Of a stretch of 64,000 bases of DNA, positions 23,310 to 34,337 are shown one piece after another; the first letter of the stretch is position 1; the number at the start of each line of letters is the position of its first letter. This DNA comes from Sitta carolinensis (taxonomy: Eukaryota; Chordata; Aves; Passeriformes; Sittidae). The stretch spans positions 25,145,660 through 25,209,659 of the forward strand of contig CM063285.1 of NCBI GenBank assembly GCA_032173965.1, given 5' to 3'. A program made the translations under genes and the position numbers. The notes below the pieces were generated by a model that did not search any database, was not told where the DNA came from, and saw only the letters and a list, made by a program, of their open reading frames with translations.

Positions 23310-23448
23310 CTACTTCATAATAAAGTTCATATCCAGCTATGTCCTACATTTTCTTCCTGTGTTCCATCTTTCTCTGAAAACTTCCATGATTTATATTATC
23401 GAAAATGTACTTTGCCAGAAGGCTGCAAGAGAGACACTGATGTTAGAG
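23310..23448 (+). CDS. Candidate exon (unrecognised)
   Basis: A pyrimidine-rich acceptor (ttatttttcttttgcag) precedes 139 bases that are open in one frame (phase 0 in, phase 1 out). They encode a cysteine-containing segment that starts LLHNKVHIQLCPTFSSC and later has RKCTLPEGCK. The donor AGAG|gtgtta is weak. I do not recognise the protein. The open frame continues past the donor to 23607, so a chance ORF is quite possible. Its end phase would fit the candidate exon at 40040, but that is 16.6 kb away. Confidence 0.22.
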
Positions 23449-23811
23449 GTGTTAGGATGTATTTCTTTAGTCTTAAGAAAAAAAACAACAGAAATATTAA
23501 TAGTAGCCACATAAATAATATGTCAACAGATGTTCTAACACAGTTATTTTCATGTCAAGAATTTTCCATTTGGGAAACAGTTTTAATGGATATGAGAAAT
23601 TCTGCTTAGATTTTTTATGTAAAGTTTGTTGGTTTTCCTTAGTGGGCTCTCCTTCCTGCCCTTTTTGGAGCTACACTGCTGTCTTATCAACAAGAAACAG
23701 CAGTTAAGTAATTGCTCAATGCATACACCAATAACTATTAAATTCTTCACATTTTACTAGAACTTCGTGTTGTCAACTGTTTTTAAATTTTCAATGAGTG
23801 ACTGTAGAGTT

Positions 23812-23950
23812 CTGGCAGGCTATGAATAAGATAAATTGAAAATTTTGCCTATCCATTGCAAGAAGTGAACCAAAATATCCCTCAGTTCTGCTACATCTCA
23901 ATGCCTATTTCAATTTGGCACAGACAGAAGTGAACATCCTGAGCTGATCT
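23812..23950. repeat. Copy A of a 140-bp direct repeat
   Basis: From 'ctggcaggctatgaataag' to 'catcctgagctgatct' this segment is about 90% identical by eye to 24587-24729. Unrelated sequence lies immediately outside both ends. The family is unknown. Confidence 0.9.
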
Positions 23951-24586
23951 AAACAAAGTCTGTTTAAAAAGAGCTGAGATATAACCTACTTCAGTTAACT
24001 CCTATATATAAACTAGTACAAAGATCTTAAATGCTTTGGAAACCAAGAAAACCGTTCCTCCTAATTTGAAAGAGATGGAATTCAACCCTCCCCAAAACAG
24101 AGCAGGAAGGAATTACTGAGACACTACACAAATAAATCACCTATCTCTTCTCAGTAAATGCAAGGACAAACCATAGTACCACAGTGCAAAGCAACTCGTT
24201 TTATAAACTGCAACAGCAAACAGTACAACTGCAAGTAACAGAATTAAAGTCAGATTCTGTCCTGGGGTTCCACTTAGGAAGGCTGATATTAACAATCCTG
24301 ATACATAACTAGTTAGGAAAAGATCTCACTGGCACACAGTTATTCTGGAAGTGCATTATGAAACATGTACCAGAGCTAAGAGGCAAACCTTTTATTAATT
24401 ATCTTATCCCTGAGAGTGTTTGATTTACAGCATTGCTTTTTTAAAATTCTATGTGGGTTAAGAAGTAGCAGCTCCTCCTCTCATCAGATACAGTCTTATT
24501 CAGGATGAAACCCAGGGCCTGTTGAAAACAGGCAACAAATACTCCCCAACTCTAGGATAGCCGCCACTGTTTAGCACTGTCCAAAA

Positions 24587-24729
24587 CTGGCAGGCTATGA
24601 ATAAGATGGTAAATTGAAAATTTTGCCTATCCAGTGCATGAAGTGAATCAAATTATCCCTCAGTTCTGCTACATTTCAATGCACTATTTCATTTTGGCAC
24701 TGACAGAAGAGAAAATCCTGAGATGCTCT
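24587..24729. repeat. Copy B of a 140-bp direct repeat
   Basis: Same orientation as copy A, 775 bp downstream. It carries a 3-bp insertion (ggt after 'aataagat'), a 1-bp insertion and scattered substitutions. The short open frame starting at 24634 lies largely in it and has no independent support. Confidence 0.9.
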
Positions 24730-24839
24730 GCAGCTACCACCAGGGAGTCGTTAAATTCAAGGGATTGTCCAGATCAAAACAGAAAAAGAGTCCATTTTCT
24801 GGATAGGTGGGAAGAAGAAAGTCAAAGGCCTTTGCTTCC

Positions 24840-25810
24840 ATGAAGCTTCACCTTCCACCCAAAGCCCACCTATTCTGACAGGAGAGAATGTGGAGGGCAA
24901 CCATTCTGTATAAGTACTTGTGGGCAGCAGGGGGGCATGAGGGGGTTGGTATGCTGAACATTTTACTCCTCTGCAGGCTCATACTGCAGCTCTTCAGTGG
25001 ACAAGAACAGCTGCTGCAGTCAAGTTCCATGAAATAACTAAGAGGTAATAGGCAGCTTTCTCTTCTCTTTTCAGTTCAGGTGCCAAATGGGACTCAGCTT
25101 CCCATACACTTACAGAGAATCCTCTTTATCATCTCTAGTTCAGGGTCCAGCCCAGGTTGGAGCACACCAGAAGAGACACAGGATGTGGCAAGACAGAAAG
25201 GGAAATGTGGGAGAGGAGAAAGTGGGAAGCAAGGAAAGGAAACTCCTGACCTGAAGAAGGACTGAAGCCATGGGAGTTTAGTGGACAGAAGATACATGAA
25301 CAAGTGAGTGAGCCAGGGCTTTTCCCCTCCTCCCATTACCCATAGTTTCCCCATATTTCCCTGCTTTCCCTCTGGCCTAAACCATGACCTGGTGTAGCAA
25401 GGGGCAGGCAGCCACCACAGCTGCCACCCATCTGGCCCACTGGGGGAGCCTGGTCTGAGAAGACAGAGCAGGATGAGAGGAATAAGACCCAGAAAGCCCC
25501 AAAAGGAGCCACTAGGAATAGCTGGGGTACTCCCAGGGAAAACAGCAGGCGACAGGAGGGTGTAAAAGAGACACTGAGAGAGGAAACCAGGGAGTTCACC
25601 CAGATATTCACCCTGCTTCATGCAATGCAACCACACACAGACCCTGCTGCCCGTGGTCATTTGATTGTATGTTCCCCTGAATCCCACCATGTCATAGTAA
25701 CTCACTGCTCTCCACATATTGGAAAGAAAAGGGCAGAAGTGGTAAGCCTTCCGAAATGCATTTCCTTCCTCTCCTGTCTTCCCAGCTTTGAAACTAGCCA
25801 TAAAAAGATT
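24840..25810. other. GC-richer non-repeat patch
   Basis: Base composition rises clearly above the surroundings. I could not assign it to CR1, an LTR or a known gene. It contains the longest open frame of the window on the minus strand. Confidence 0.4.
25094..25801 (-). CDS. Longest open frame, 235 codons, unrecognised (probably not a gene)
   Basis: An ATG-started, stop-free frame of 235 codons. The predicted product has a central hydrophobic, Leu/Pro/Gly-rich part (such as LGLIPLILLCLLRPG, roughly residues 103-117) and low-complexity Pro/Phe/Ser stretches. I see no conserved domain, signal peptide or splice-site pattern, and the opposite strand also has open frames here. A chance frame in a GC-richer patch is the likeliest reading. 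A lineage-specific or antisense transcript is possible. Confidence 0.12.
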   Translation of the reverse strand: MASFKAGKTGEEGNAFRKAYHFCPFLSNMWRAVSYYDMVGFRGTYNQMTTGSRVCVWLHCMKQGEYLGELPGFLSQCLFYTLLSPAVFPGSTPAIPSGSFWGFLGLIPLILLCLLRPGSPSGPDGWQLWWLPAPCYTRSWFRPEGKQGNMGKLWVMGGGEKPWLTHLFMYLLSTKLPWLQSFFRSGVSFPCFPLSPLPHFPFCLATSCVSSGVLQPGLDPELEMIKRILCKCMGS

Positions 25811-26440
25811 TAGCCATTTTGAAGGAAAACAAATAAAAATGGTATCCTAGCAACAGGATTTGCAGGATTGGTCTCTGAGGAAACTCTCCATGTTTTCAAG
25901 ACTTTGCCTGTTTACTAATATAGGAATAAAAGTACTCACATCATATTAATGTAATTTGTTTAAACAAGGACAAATCTCTACTGCTCTTCAGCAACAGGGG
26001 GTTGCAAAGGATGGTGTTAAAAGAGCTCGTTTTTGCAAAAAAGCAAGAAATTTCAGAACTTTATAGCAAACACCTAACACACTTTCAGCATATATAATTT
26101 CATTTAATTGTACAGTGTATTATATCTCCTCCTACAAAACTACAAAATTCTATTTCAAAACACATACCTATGAGTACCTGCAACTGCAGAAGAGCTAATC
26201 AAAATTCAAATAAGTTGTAAATTAGACAAACATTTTAATATTACAACAGAAGAGGCTACAAAAGATATTTTGCTTCTTCAGCATCAAAAGAGCTAGAAAA
26301 AAAATCTTAGCAATCATGGAGAAAGAAACAGAGAACAGAAAATAAACAAAGCATGAAAAGGTATACATCCATGGAGTAATCATGTGTTGAGTGTGAAGGT
26401 TTAGCTCCTCATTACAAGAGAAGATGTTACTGGGCTCACA

Positions 26441-26660
26441 CAGGATCACAGAAGAATTGGGGTTTGAAGGGGCCTCTGGAGATATTGGGCCTGACACTGC
26501 CAAGTCCACCACTCAACTATGGACCTAAGGGCCGTATCTACAGATCTTTTACCTTTTACCACTTTCATGGGCACACTCTTTCAATGATTTACCCTTTCAG
26601 GGAAGGAATTTTCCCCAAGATCTATTCTAAACTAAGATCTATTCTAAACTATAAAACAGT
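26441..26660 (-). mobile_element. CR1 LINE 3' end fragment, diverged
   Basis: On the plus strand the order 'aggatcacagaagaattggggtttgaagggg' ... 'ttaccctttcagggaaggaattttcccca' ... 'tctattctaaact' matches the reverse complement of the CR1 3' UTR, including the usual 'aagaatttcttcctaatatctaatctaaac'-like part. The last part carries a perfect 17-bp tandem duplication at 26617-26650. More diverged than the other CR1 copies. Confidence 0.7.
26617..26650. repeat. Perfect 17-bp tandem duplication
   Basis: aagatctattctaaact occurs twice back to back (26617-26633, 26634-26650) at the edge of the CR1 fragment. Confidence 0.95.
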
Positions 26661-28153
26661 TTTCATAGGGAAAGCAAGTAAGACGACTCTTCCAGCGCAC
26701 ACCACTTTGTGAAGACTGGAAGGAAATGAAAGGTTTTGTGTTTTCCATAATGTGTTGTAAAGGCCAGTTCATCCTTCATGTTAAAACTGGCAGTTACAGG
26801 AGCACCCTTCACAGCTCCTATCATTCATGCCGGCTTGGGCACTCAGGTGAAATCTATCTATCAGGAGAATTCTCTGCTCACCTTATAAAAGATGAGCATT
26901 TGAGATCCTTCCCTGCAGCAATCTCTGAGCCATCTGTTTATCTTGCTTGACTTCCTCTACAATTGGCCTGTACATCAGACAGCAGATTATTACAGACTTT
27001 TACAATCTAAGTTAGATTAGTTTAGAGTGTGTTGGGTGATCCCAAGCTGTTTTCAATTAGCTGTTGTCAGTTATTAAGTAATTTAACCCAAATAAGCACT
27101 GCCACAAGTAAATATTTAACACCTGCTTGTAGCTAAATGAAATACCAAATCTGAAACTCAAAGAGGAAGAAATTGTTAAGTATGATGTTTAGCCATTCCC
27201 ACCATGAGAGGAATTGCTCATATGCTTTTGTTTCTCTAAATTACTGCTATGGTTTTGTATATAACTTAATGGAGCTTTAATACCCCTGATTCAGCACTCA
27301 AAATACTTTGCAGTTATTTTATGGGTCACTACTACTGTCTTGCTCACCATCCAATTAGAAAACTGTAAATGGGAAGGAGGTCCCAGAGTTTTTGCTTTTA
27401 TTTTATGAATAAGAAATGTGTTTGGCAAAGTCCAGTGTTCTGTGAGACTGGGCTAGATCCAACAACTAAAAGCTTATTAAATAAAATAAAGTGGGCCTGC
27501 CACTGGCAACTATACCAGTCTGGCTGCTTTTCTAAAAATCATGGTACTGTAAGCTGCCTTTAATTATGCATTCACACATCTTGCCATTTATTATACAGGC
27601 AGGAACAGTTTCTTTCTGACCACATTTAAATTGGCCATATATTTTTTATTTATGATTCATAGAAATAATGAATTTTTATCTGAAAAGCTTTAGATTAAAA
27701 ATTCATGATGCAAATATGGTACATTTATGTAGTTAGCCAAGTTCCTGTTCAGAGTCACTGCTTCATTTTCCAGAGAACAGCTGATTCCAGTTCCCATCCT
27801 TACAACTCACTGGCTCAGCTGCCGGCGATGAAATAGAACCAGCTTTGTTTAAACAGCATTAGTACCATACTGGCAGATTGACAACTGGCATAGAAAGGTG
27901 CTATGCAAAAAGCTGACTGTTCATTTCACTGGTCATGTAGAAAACTGACTCAAAATGAAGCAACTTGCTTCTATGAACTTCTCAAAACAAGCAAACAGAA
28001 TAAATAAACAAATAAAAAACCCACAAGACCTGTTTGCAGCAAACAGAAGTTGTTGCTCCTCCAAACAATGTCTTATTTTCTTTTTGATTTTTTTCAAATG
28101 TCTTTAAATTGAATTTATGTTTATTTCTTCTTTTAAAAATTTGTACTAGAAAT
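26661..28153. other. AT-rich non-coding stretch
   Basis: No gene or known repeat was recognised. Confidence 0.55.
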
Positions 28154-28276
28154 GGAGGGAGGGAGGGAGGGAGGGAGGGAGGGAGGAAGGAAGGAAGGAA
28201 GGAGGAAGGAAGGAAGGAAGGAAGGAAGGAAGGAAGGAAGGAAGGAAGGAAGGAAGGAAGGAAGGAAGGAAGGAAG
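28154..28276 (+). repeat. Purine-only GGGA/GGAA microsatellite
   Basis: About 123 bases of pure A/G on the + strand. A block of about seven GGGA units (28157-28184) is followed by four GGAA units, an interruption, then about 18 uninterrupted GGAA units (28204-28275). Mirror-symmetric purine tracts of this kind can form triplex (H-) DNA. The long Gly/Arg/Glu/Lys frames over it come from the repeat. Confidence 0.97.
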
Positions 28277-29532
28277 ATTGGTTCAACAACTTTTACTCAA
28301 ATTTGCAAACACTACTAGACATGAAAACACAGTTGTTGGCTAAGGTTTTGAACAAAAAGCTTTCACGTGGCATTGGGTGTCATCACAGTAGCAAATACTT
28401 AGACTATGTTGATTATATAGCTGGCAATTTTTCCTGTATCTGCAGCAAAGATTTGAGCATCATTATTCATAGTTACTCAACTTTAATAACGTAATGTTGT
28501 TTTCATTAAATGAGAAAACAGAGCCATTCTTTAGGAAGCAGAGACAATTTTCCTTTCTTATTGCTGCTCTCATATGTACCTATAAGAAAATGGAGCCTGG
28601 TTATTTCAGGTGCAACACACACAAACAAGAAAAAAATAAATGTAAATAACAAACTCGGAGAGAGAATTTTTAAATGAGGAATGCTTGAATCCTCATTTTA
28701 CAGGCCATAGGTTGAGAGACTCGAGACTCAGTTTGTGTCTGAGCTATTACCTGAATAAAGTGAATGCAAGAGAGGAACAGACAGGTAAGATATATTATGG
28801 CATTCTGGAGGCAAGGCTAGTGATCTAGAATTATATCCCTGATGTTGTACTGTTATGCATATTTCATATTTGCAATTTGCTTGTTGAAAACACCGTAGTG
28901 CACTGTTTTTCAATATTTTTTTGAAGAGCATAAACCCTTAATATTTTTACAGAATACTGTGGCTCATCAATGTTGCTGTCTCTGAAGACCTGTGTTTTAG
29001 TATGCCTGCTAAATAGAATCTTGGGCTCAAAAGGACGTAATGTGAATGCAGTTTGCAGTTCAGTTAACCAGAAAAGAATAGTTGCCTCCACTCATAAACT
29101 CCTGCAAACCTTTGATATATTGTAGTTGAAAAAATATTTGCTGGATTTCTGAAGACTTACATCTGTAACTACTCTAATTATTGCTGTGAGAACAGCAATC
29201 TGACACACAGTTAGACCTGCAGAAGCTTTACTCTATTTAATACCAGGGTTAAACTGTTACACATTTCCAGATTTATTGTTGTGCATGAATTGTCCACTAC
29301 AAATCCTGAAGTAACCATTTTTAATTACTTAGAAAGCAGGCAAATTGCCTTCATTCCAATATACAAGTTTCTGTAATATATGTTTACTAATATTCTGTTT
29401 ATAGGACTAGAGGTAATGTGAAAATAGAAAATATTAAAAATATATAGTTTAGGCAAAAAAAAAGATATAATGTAGAACCTACTTCCCACTTATCTTTAGT
29501 ATGAAAAGAAAAAAATTACATTACAAAGAGCA
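28277..29532. other. AT-rich non-coding stretch
   Basis: No gene or known repeat was recognised. Confidence 0.55.
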
Positions 29533-30015
29533 CAGGAAGGGCATTGATCTGTTAGAGCAAGTCCAGAGAAAGCCACCAAGATGATTGGAGGGATGGAGTA
29601 CCTCTCCTACAAGGAATGGCTGAAGAATTGAGTTTGTTCAACCTGGGGAAGAAAAGGCTCCAGAGTGACTGAATTGAGGCCATATAGTACCTGAAGGGAG
29701 CATACGAGAAAGATGGAGAGACAATTTCTATATGTAGTGGCAGGAAAAGGGAGTGGTTTGAAACCACTGTAGAGTAGGTTTAGATTTTAGAGGAAGAAAT
29801 TCTATACTGTGAGGGTGAAGAGGCACTGTAAACAGGTTGCCCAAAGTTGTGGCTGTCCCATTCCTGGAAGTATTCAAGGCCAGGCTGGACAGAGTTCTGA
29901 GCAACCTGGTTTAGGGGAAGTTGTCCCTGCCCAGGAACAGTTGAGACTGGGGATGTTTGAACTACATGATACTTACGTTCCTTTCCAACTCAATCCATTC
30001 CAGGATTCTATGACT
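29533..30015 (+). mobile_element. CR1 LINE 3' end
   Basis: The blocks run in CR1 order: 'gagcaagtccagagaaagccac', 'gtacctctcctac', 'gaattgagtttgttcaacctgg', 'gaagaaattctatactgtgagggtg', 'gaggcactgtaaacaggttgccca', 'ggctgtcccattcctggaagt', 'tgagcaacctggtt', 'gttcctttccaactcaatccattc' and a terminus 'aggattctatgac', close to the CR1 end ATTCTATGATT. It is 5'-truncated just inside the end of ORF2, with no intact coding part. Confidence 0.93.
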
Positions 30016-33000
30016 AGAGAACAAAACATTCTGAAAAAACTCTGGACAAGAATTTATACTATTGAAAAGGGTAGTAATTGTTAAAGATGTGAGGGATTCT
30101 TGTAAATCTTTATTAACATCCTTTATAAATTCATTAAATGCAAACAGTAGTATTCCCATACAAGATATTCAGAACAAATTAATCACATAATAATTGCCTA
30201 CACATCATATGAGCAAATGTGTTGACCAATAAAACAGACAAATTGGCCTTTAGTGTCTATATACATTAAAGATGGCTGCAAAACAAGCTCTGGGTCATTG
30301 ATTTACCTTGCTTCTGTACTTCATGACTATCCAGGATAGGAAGTGGATCGTCCCCTCTAAAAGGGGTGGAGGGGAAAGTAAGGGATCTTTTTATGACACT
30401 AGTCATATGATATATCCTCAAAATAAGTCTTGAAATATTTATCATATCAGTTCCTAAAGAAAGAATGGTCTACAGGGGACTAGACTAACAGAGTCAGGAG
30501 GATGGTACAGGATAGGCAGTCCTGCAGTCACCAAAAATAAATGCTCATTAACTCCAAGGTGGCCCAGCTCACTGTGACAGGAATGAAATGTGAAAATCAA
30601 AGCTGGTATACAAATGTAATTTGTTATGTCATTGGTTATGATCCCTATTTAAAAGCTGAGACAGGAACAATAAAAGGTTTATATTTACTCCTTGGGACAT
30701 GGTTTTGTGACAGTGCCTTGTTAGAAGTACACACTGTAACACCTTTTCAAAGGAATTGTGCTAGATCTAAATCTCAGGTCTCCCATGAAGCAACACTGTG
30801 CTTGATAAGTTGCAGTTAGTACTGTTGTCTGGTAAACACCAAGTTGTCTGACATTGCAGCACTGAGAATGCTGATGGTTTTGCTCCCCTCATTACAGAAG
30901 GAACTCGTTAGGAGTCCATAAATTCTACCATCAGTTTCAGTGGCCATTGAGACCAGAACTGAACACTTCTGGGAAGCCCACCCACTGCTCTCGCCTGGCA
31001 AGTGAATACTTTCAAAACAACACCTTTCCTTCTCTTTTGTTTAGCACGGCTTGACAGTGAGTACAACAGTAAATTCCTAGTTGTCGGCCTGTATTACATA
31101 CTGCATCACCACATTCAGTGATTCAACTTGAAACTGCACCTCTGGGGTTTCAGCTCCAATACCCACTTTAGAGATGACTAAGCTATACTTACATGAAAAG
31201 GCCTATGTGCACTAATTAACACACAGAGAAAAGAGTAGAGCAGTAGGCCTCCTAAAATATCTCTACATAAAACCTGTTACCATGACAGCAAACAATTTCA
31301 ACATCTGTATAGGAGCCTATCTTTTAAGAAAACATATCAAATTAAAAAAGCTCGAGTTGAGGGTAAATAGTAATACATATATCTGGTAGAAAATAAGCAA
31401 CTCTATCAGCTACTTTTTTGTATCAAATTGCTTTAATCTTGTTAATTATCCACTGTCTGATATTCTAGGAGATTTAGAAAAAAGAAGGAAGGTAATACAC
31501 TTCAGGGTAAATTATATTATCAGTTTATTTCAGGATTTCTTTATAAATTTAACTATGCTTTTTTAACTACATAAAACTTTAGAATTTGTATCAATTTATG
31601 TAGAGATATAATAAGATAATATATAAAATTTACATTATTATGTATAAACATCCATCTAACACCAGATCTAAGCTACTGATGAAATTTTCTCATGTTTTCT
31701 GTTGATACTTAATCACTTACCCACTTAGCTTTTGATGGGGAACACTAGCTCATTGCATTCTTTTAGGAACTTTAGTTTAAATGTTATTTATGAAAAACAT
31801 GCTTAATAAATTTCACTATATTAGGAGGAATTATATAGAGTCCACATATTGCATAGTGCTGTGCTTTGTCCTCAAACATGTTCCTTTTCAGTTTTACTTC
31901 TCATAGAGCAGAACTACCCATATATAAAATTCTAAATATCAAATAGATTATTCAGCTATAAAGAATAATATATATGCCTTCCCAATGTTAGCTGATTTTT
32001 TTTTTATTGGTTATCTTTTAGTAAATGTAAGAAAAATACATTTAATTTTAATCCTCTTTTCTCATATATGCATAAATGTAAATATGATAAAAGACAGATT
32101 AAACTGTGTTAAACTAGTCATTTTTTGAAAGTCACTTATAAGGCCCTGAATGGTTCTGGAACAACCTGGACCACTTCTAGCATATATAGGACCCAATGCC
32201 TGAGTACTTCATTTTGATGTGTCCCCTGTCCCCTTTTCTGCAGAAACAGTATTTCTCCACAGCATAGAACTGTAGTACTGAAGACAAATTCCTCTAATTA
32301 CTATGTCCTGCTTTTCTTTGATCATCATTTTCTGTGTTCTTTATACCTTGTTCTATCCAGAGAGGAGGAAAATATACTGTATATATTACATGAAGAAAAT
32401 TAGTCACAGAGTAGTTAATTATTAATAAAGAACAAATGGGTAATTTTCAAATTAAAAAAAAAATAAAGATATTTGAGCAGCTCTGTGATCAGAAAAACTG
32501 TTTCTAGCTGAAGCTAGAAAAAATAAAATAATAAAAAAAAGATAAATCCTCTAACAGCTCTTTGATATCATTGTCACATAATCTGTTTTACAATCAATGT
32601 AAAAAACCTGTATTTTTCTGTTAGCTGTATGCAGATAATGGTATTTTTTAATCTTGAAATTAATGTCCATGTTGCATTACAAATAATATGGGAGTTTTTT
32701 AATATTAATTTGTAAAATGGATTCCAGCCACTTATCATTACTTTTCTCTATACTTGAGTAAATGCAAATAAGGAAGGATGGTATGGTTAATTTTTGCACA
32801 CCTAATTTTATTAAATTTCACATAGAAATGATGGTCCAGGAACGACTTTCTTCCAGAGTAAGAAACCTAGCCTCTCCTTGGACCCAAGTTTCTGCAATGA
32901 GGTTTTCATAACTCCAGATTTTATATTACTATCAAACTGACAAAAGCAGTTGAAGTTGTGCAAGGACTGGACACCTTTGTAGGCCCTTTATCAAAGCCAT

Positions 33001-34290
33001 TGCTGTGGGGAAATATTCTGTGTGTTGACAAACCATGTAATCACCAGATATCTTCCAAGTACAGTTGACTTTTTAGAATGTGCAGAGACAGAGCATAGAG
33101 GTTGGGTTACAAAGCAGATTTTACTTTGCACCGTTCAGCACTGCAAGGATGCTTCTATATGAAATAATATGTTCTGTTTTGGCAGTCATTTAGTGTAGAA
33201 TTCTGGTGTCTTTTAAAAGCAAGCCGTAATTATTATATTAAAGTACCTGTCATCCAATTCACTCAGAATCAGTAGTTGTACCTATCCCATACAAGCATAT
33301 TCTTTCAGCCTTCTAGACTATTCAGTAATTATGTTAATCCTTTCAGGAATTTTTCCAGATTTGTTGATGTCATAGATTGCATTCCTTTCTTTACTGCTCT
33401 ATGACACACATATACAATGAAGTCACTGAAGAGCCACCAGCTCTTTACAGGTGATCAAAAGTCTTTGCATTAAATACAGCAGCAGACATATTGATTCTTC
33501 TTAATTTTACTTCCCTGGTACTTTGCTATTTTACCATCTGTACATTTCAGACGAAATTCCAAGTGTCAAGTCTAATGTGCAACAAAAAACACATTCAAAT
33601 AAACTCACCCCTGATTAGAAAGCTAAGAAGAAAAGACAAAGGACAAAAATAAATATGTCCTTATAGCATTGATAGGCAGCATATTGAAATTAGCTTTTAG
33701 GGCCATACTACCACATCTTGTCATTCATTTTTTGGCCTCAATATAGAAATAAAAAATATATTTATTTAATGAGTTGAAAATTTCTTTTGTTTTTAACATG
33801 GGAAACATCTTATTTTTAATGCGGCATATTCAGACAAAAAAAAAAGTGAGAGAATAATTGGAAGCTAAGAGAATAAGCTGGTTTTTTCTAGGGTTGATAT
33901 TATTTTGTTTGATAATGAGATATCTAGATTTTTTTTTTTTCTTTTAGTTCACTTCAGGCAGGTAAATTGCAATCCCCTTCAAAGTTTTCATTAGATAGCC
34001 TATTATTCCCTTGAAAGAAATCCCACTCTATGCATTATTCATTAGGGTCAGCAAATCTTCAGAGCAGTCACACAGGCTGCAATATCACAGAACTACTTAA
34101 AATTCTATGTCTTCTTTCTCCATTTCTGCTGAATTCAGTTCTGGTCTAATCTCCATGTATAATTCAATATCTCTGGTTAATTCAGATATTGCAAAGCTTA
34201 AGAAAATACATATTTTTTATTAGTGATGAATAAAATAATCTCACCTTTATTTATCAAATACATGTAGTTCAAACTGTTTATGATATTTTG
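30016..34290. other. AT-rich non-coding stretch
   Basis: No gene or known repeat was recognised over about 4.3 kb. Very AT-rich around 31490-32100. Confidence 0.55.
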
Positions 34291-34296
34291 ATAATT

Positions 34297-34337
34297 TTTT
34301 GTTTGTTTGTTTTGTTTTTTGTTTGTTTGTTTGTTTT
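34297..34337. repeat. (TTTG)n microsatellite
   Basis: Runs of TTTG units (gtttgtttgttttg...gtttgtttgtttgttt) with one longer T interruption. The open frame starting at 34299 is driven by it. Confidence 0.9.

Noticed and set aside
28109..28343. Gly/Arg/Glu/Lys-repeat open frames
   Set aside because: Produced entirely by the GGGA/GGAA microsatellite; a four-base unit cycles through stop-free codons.
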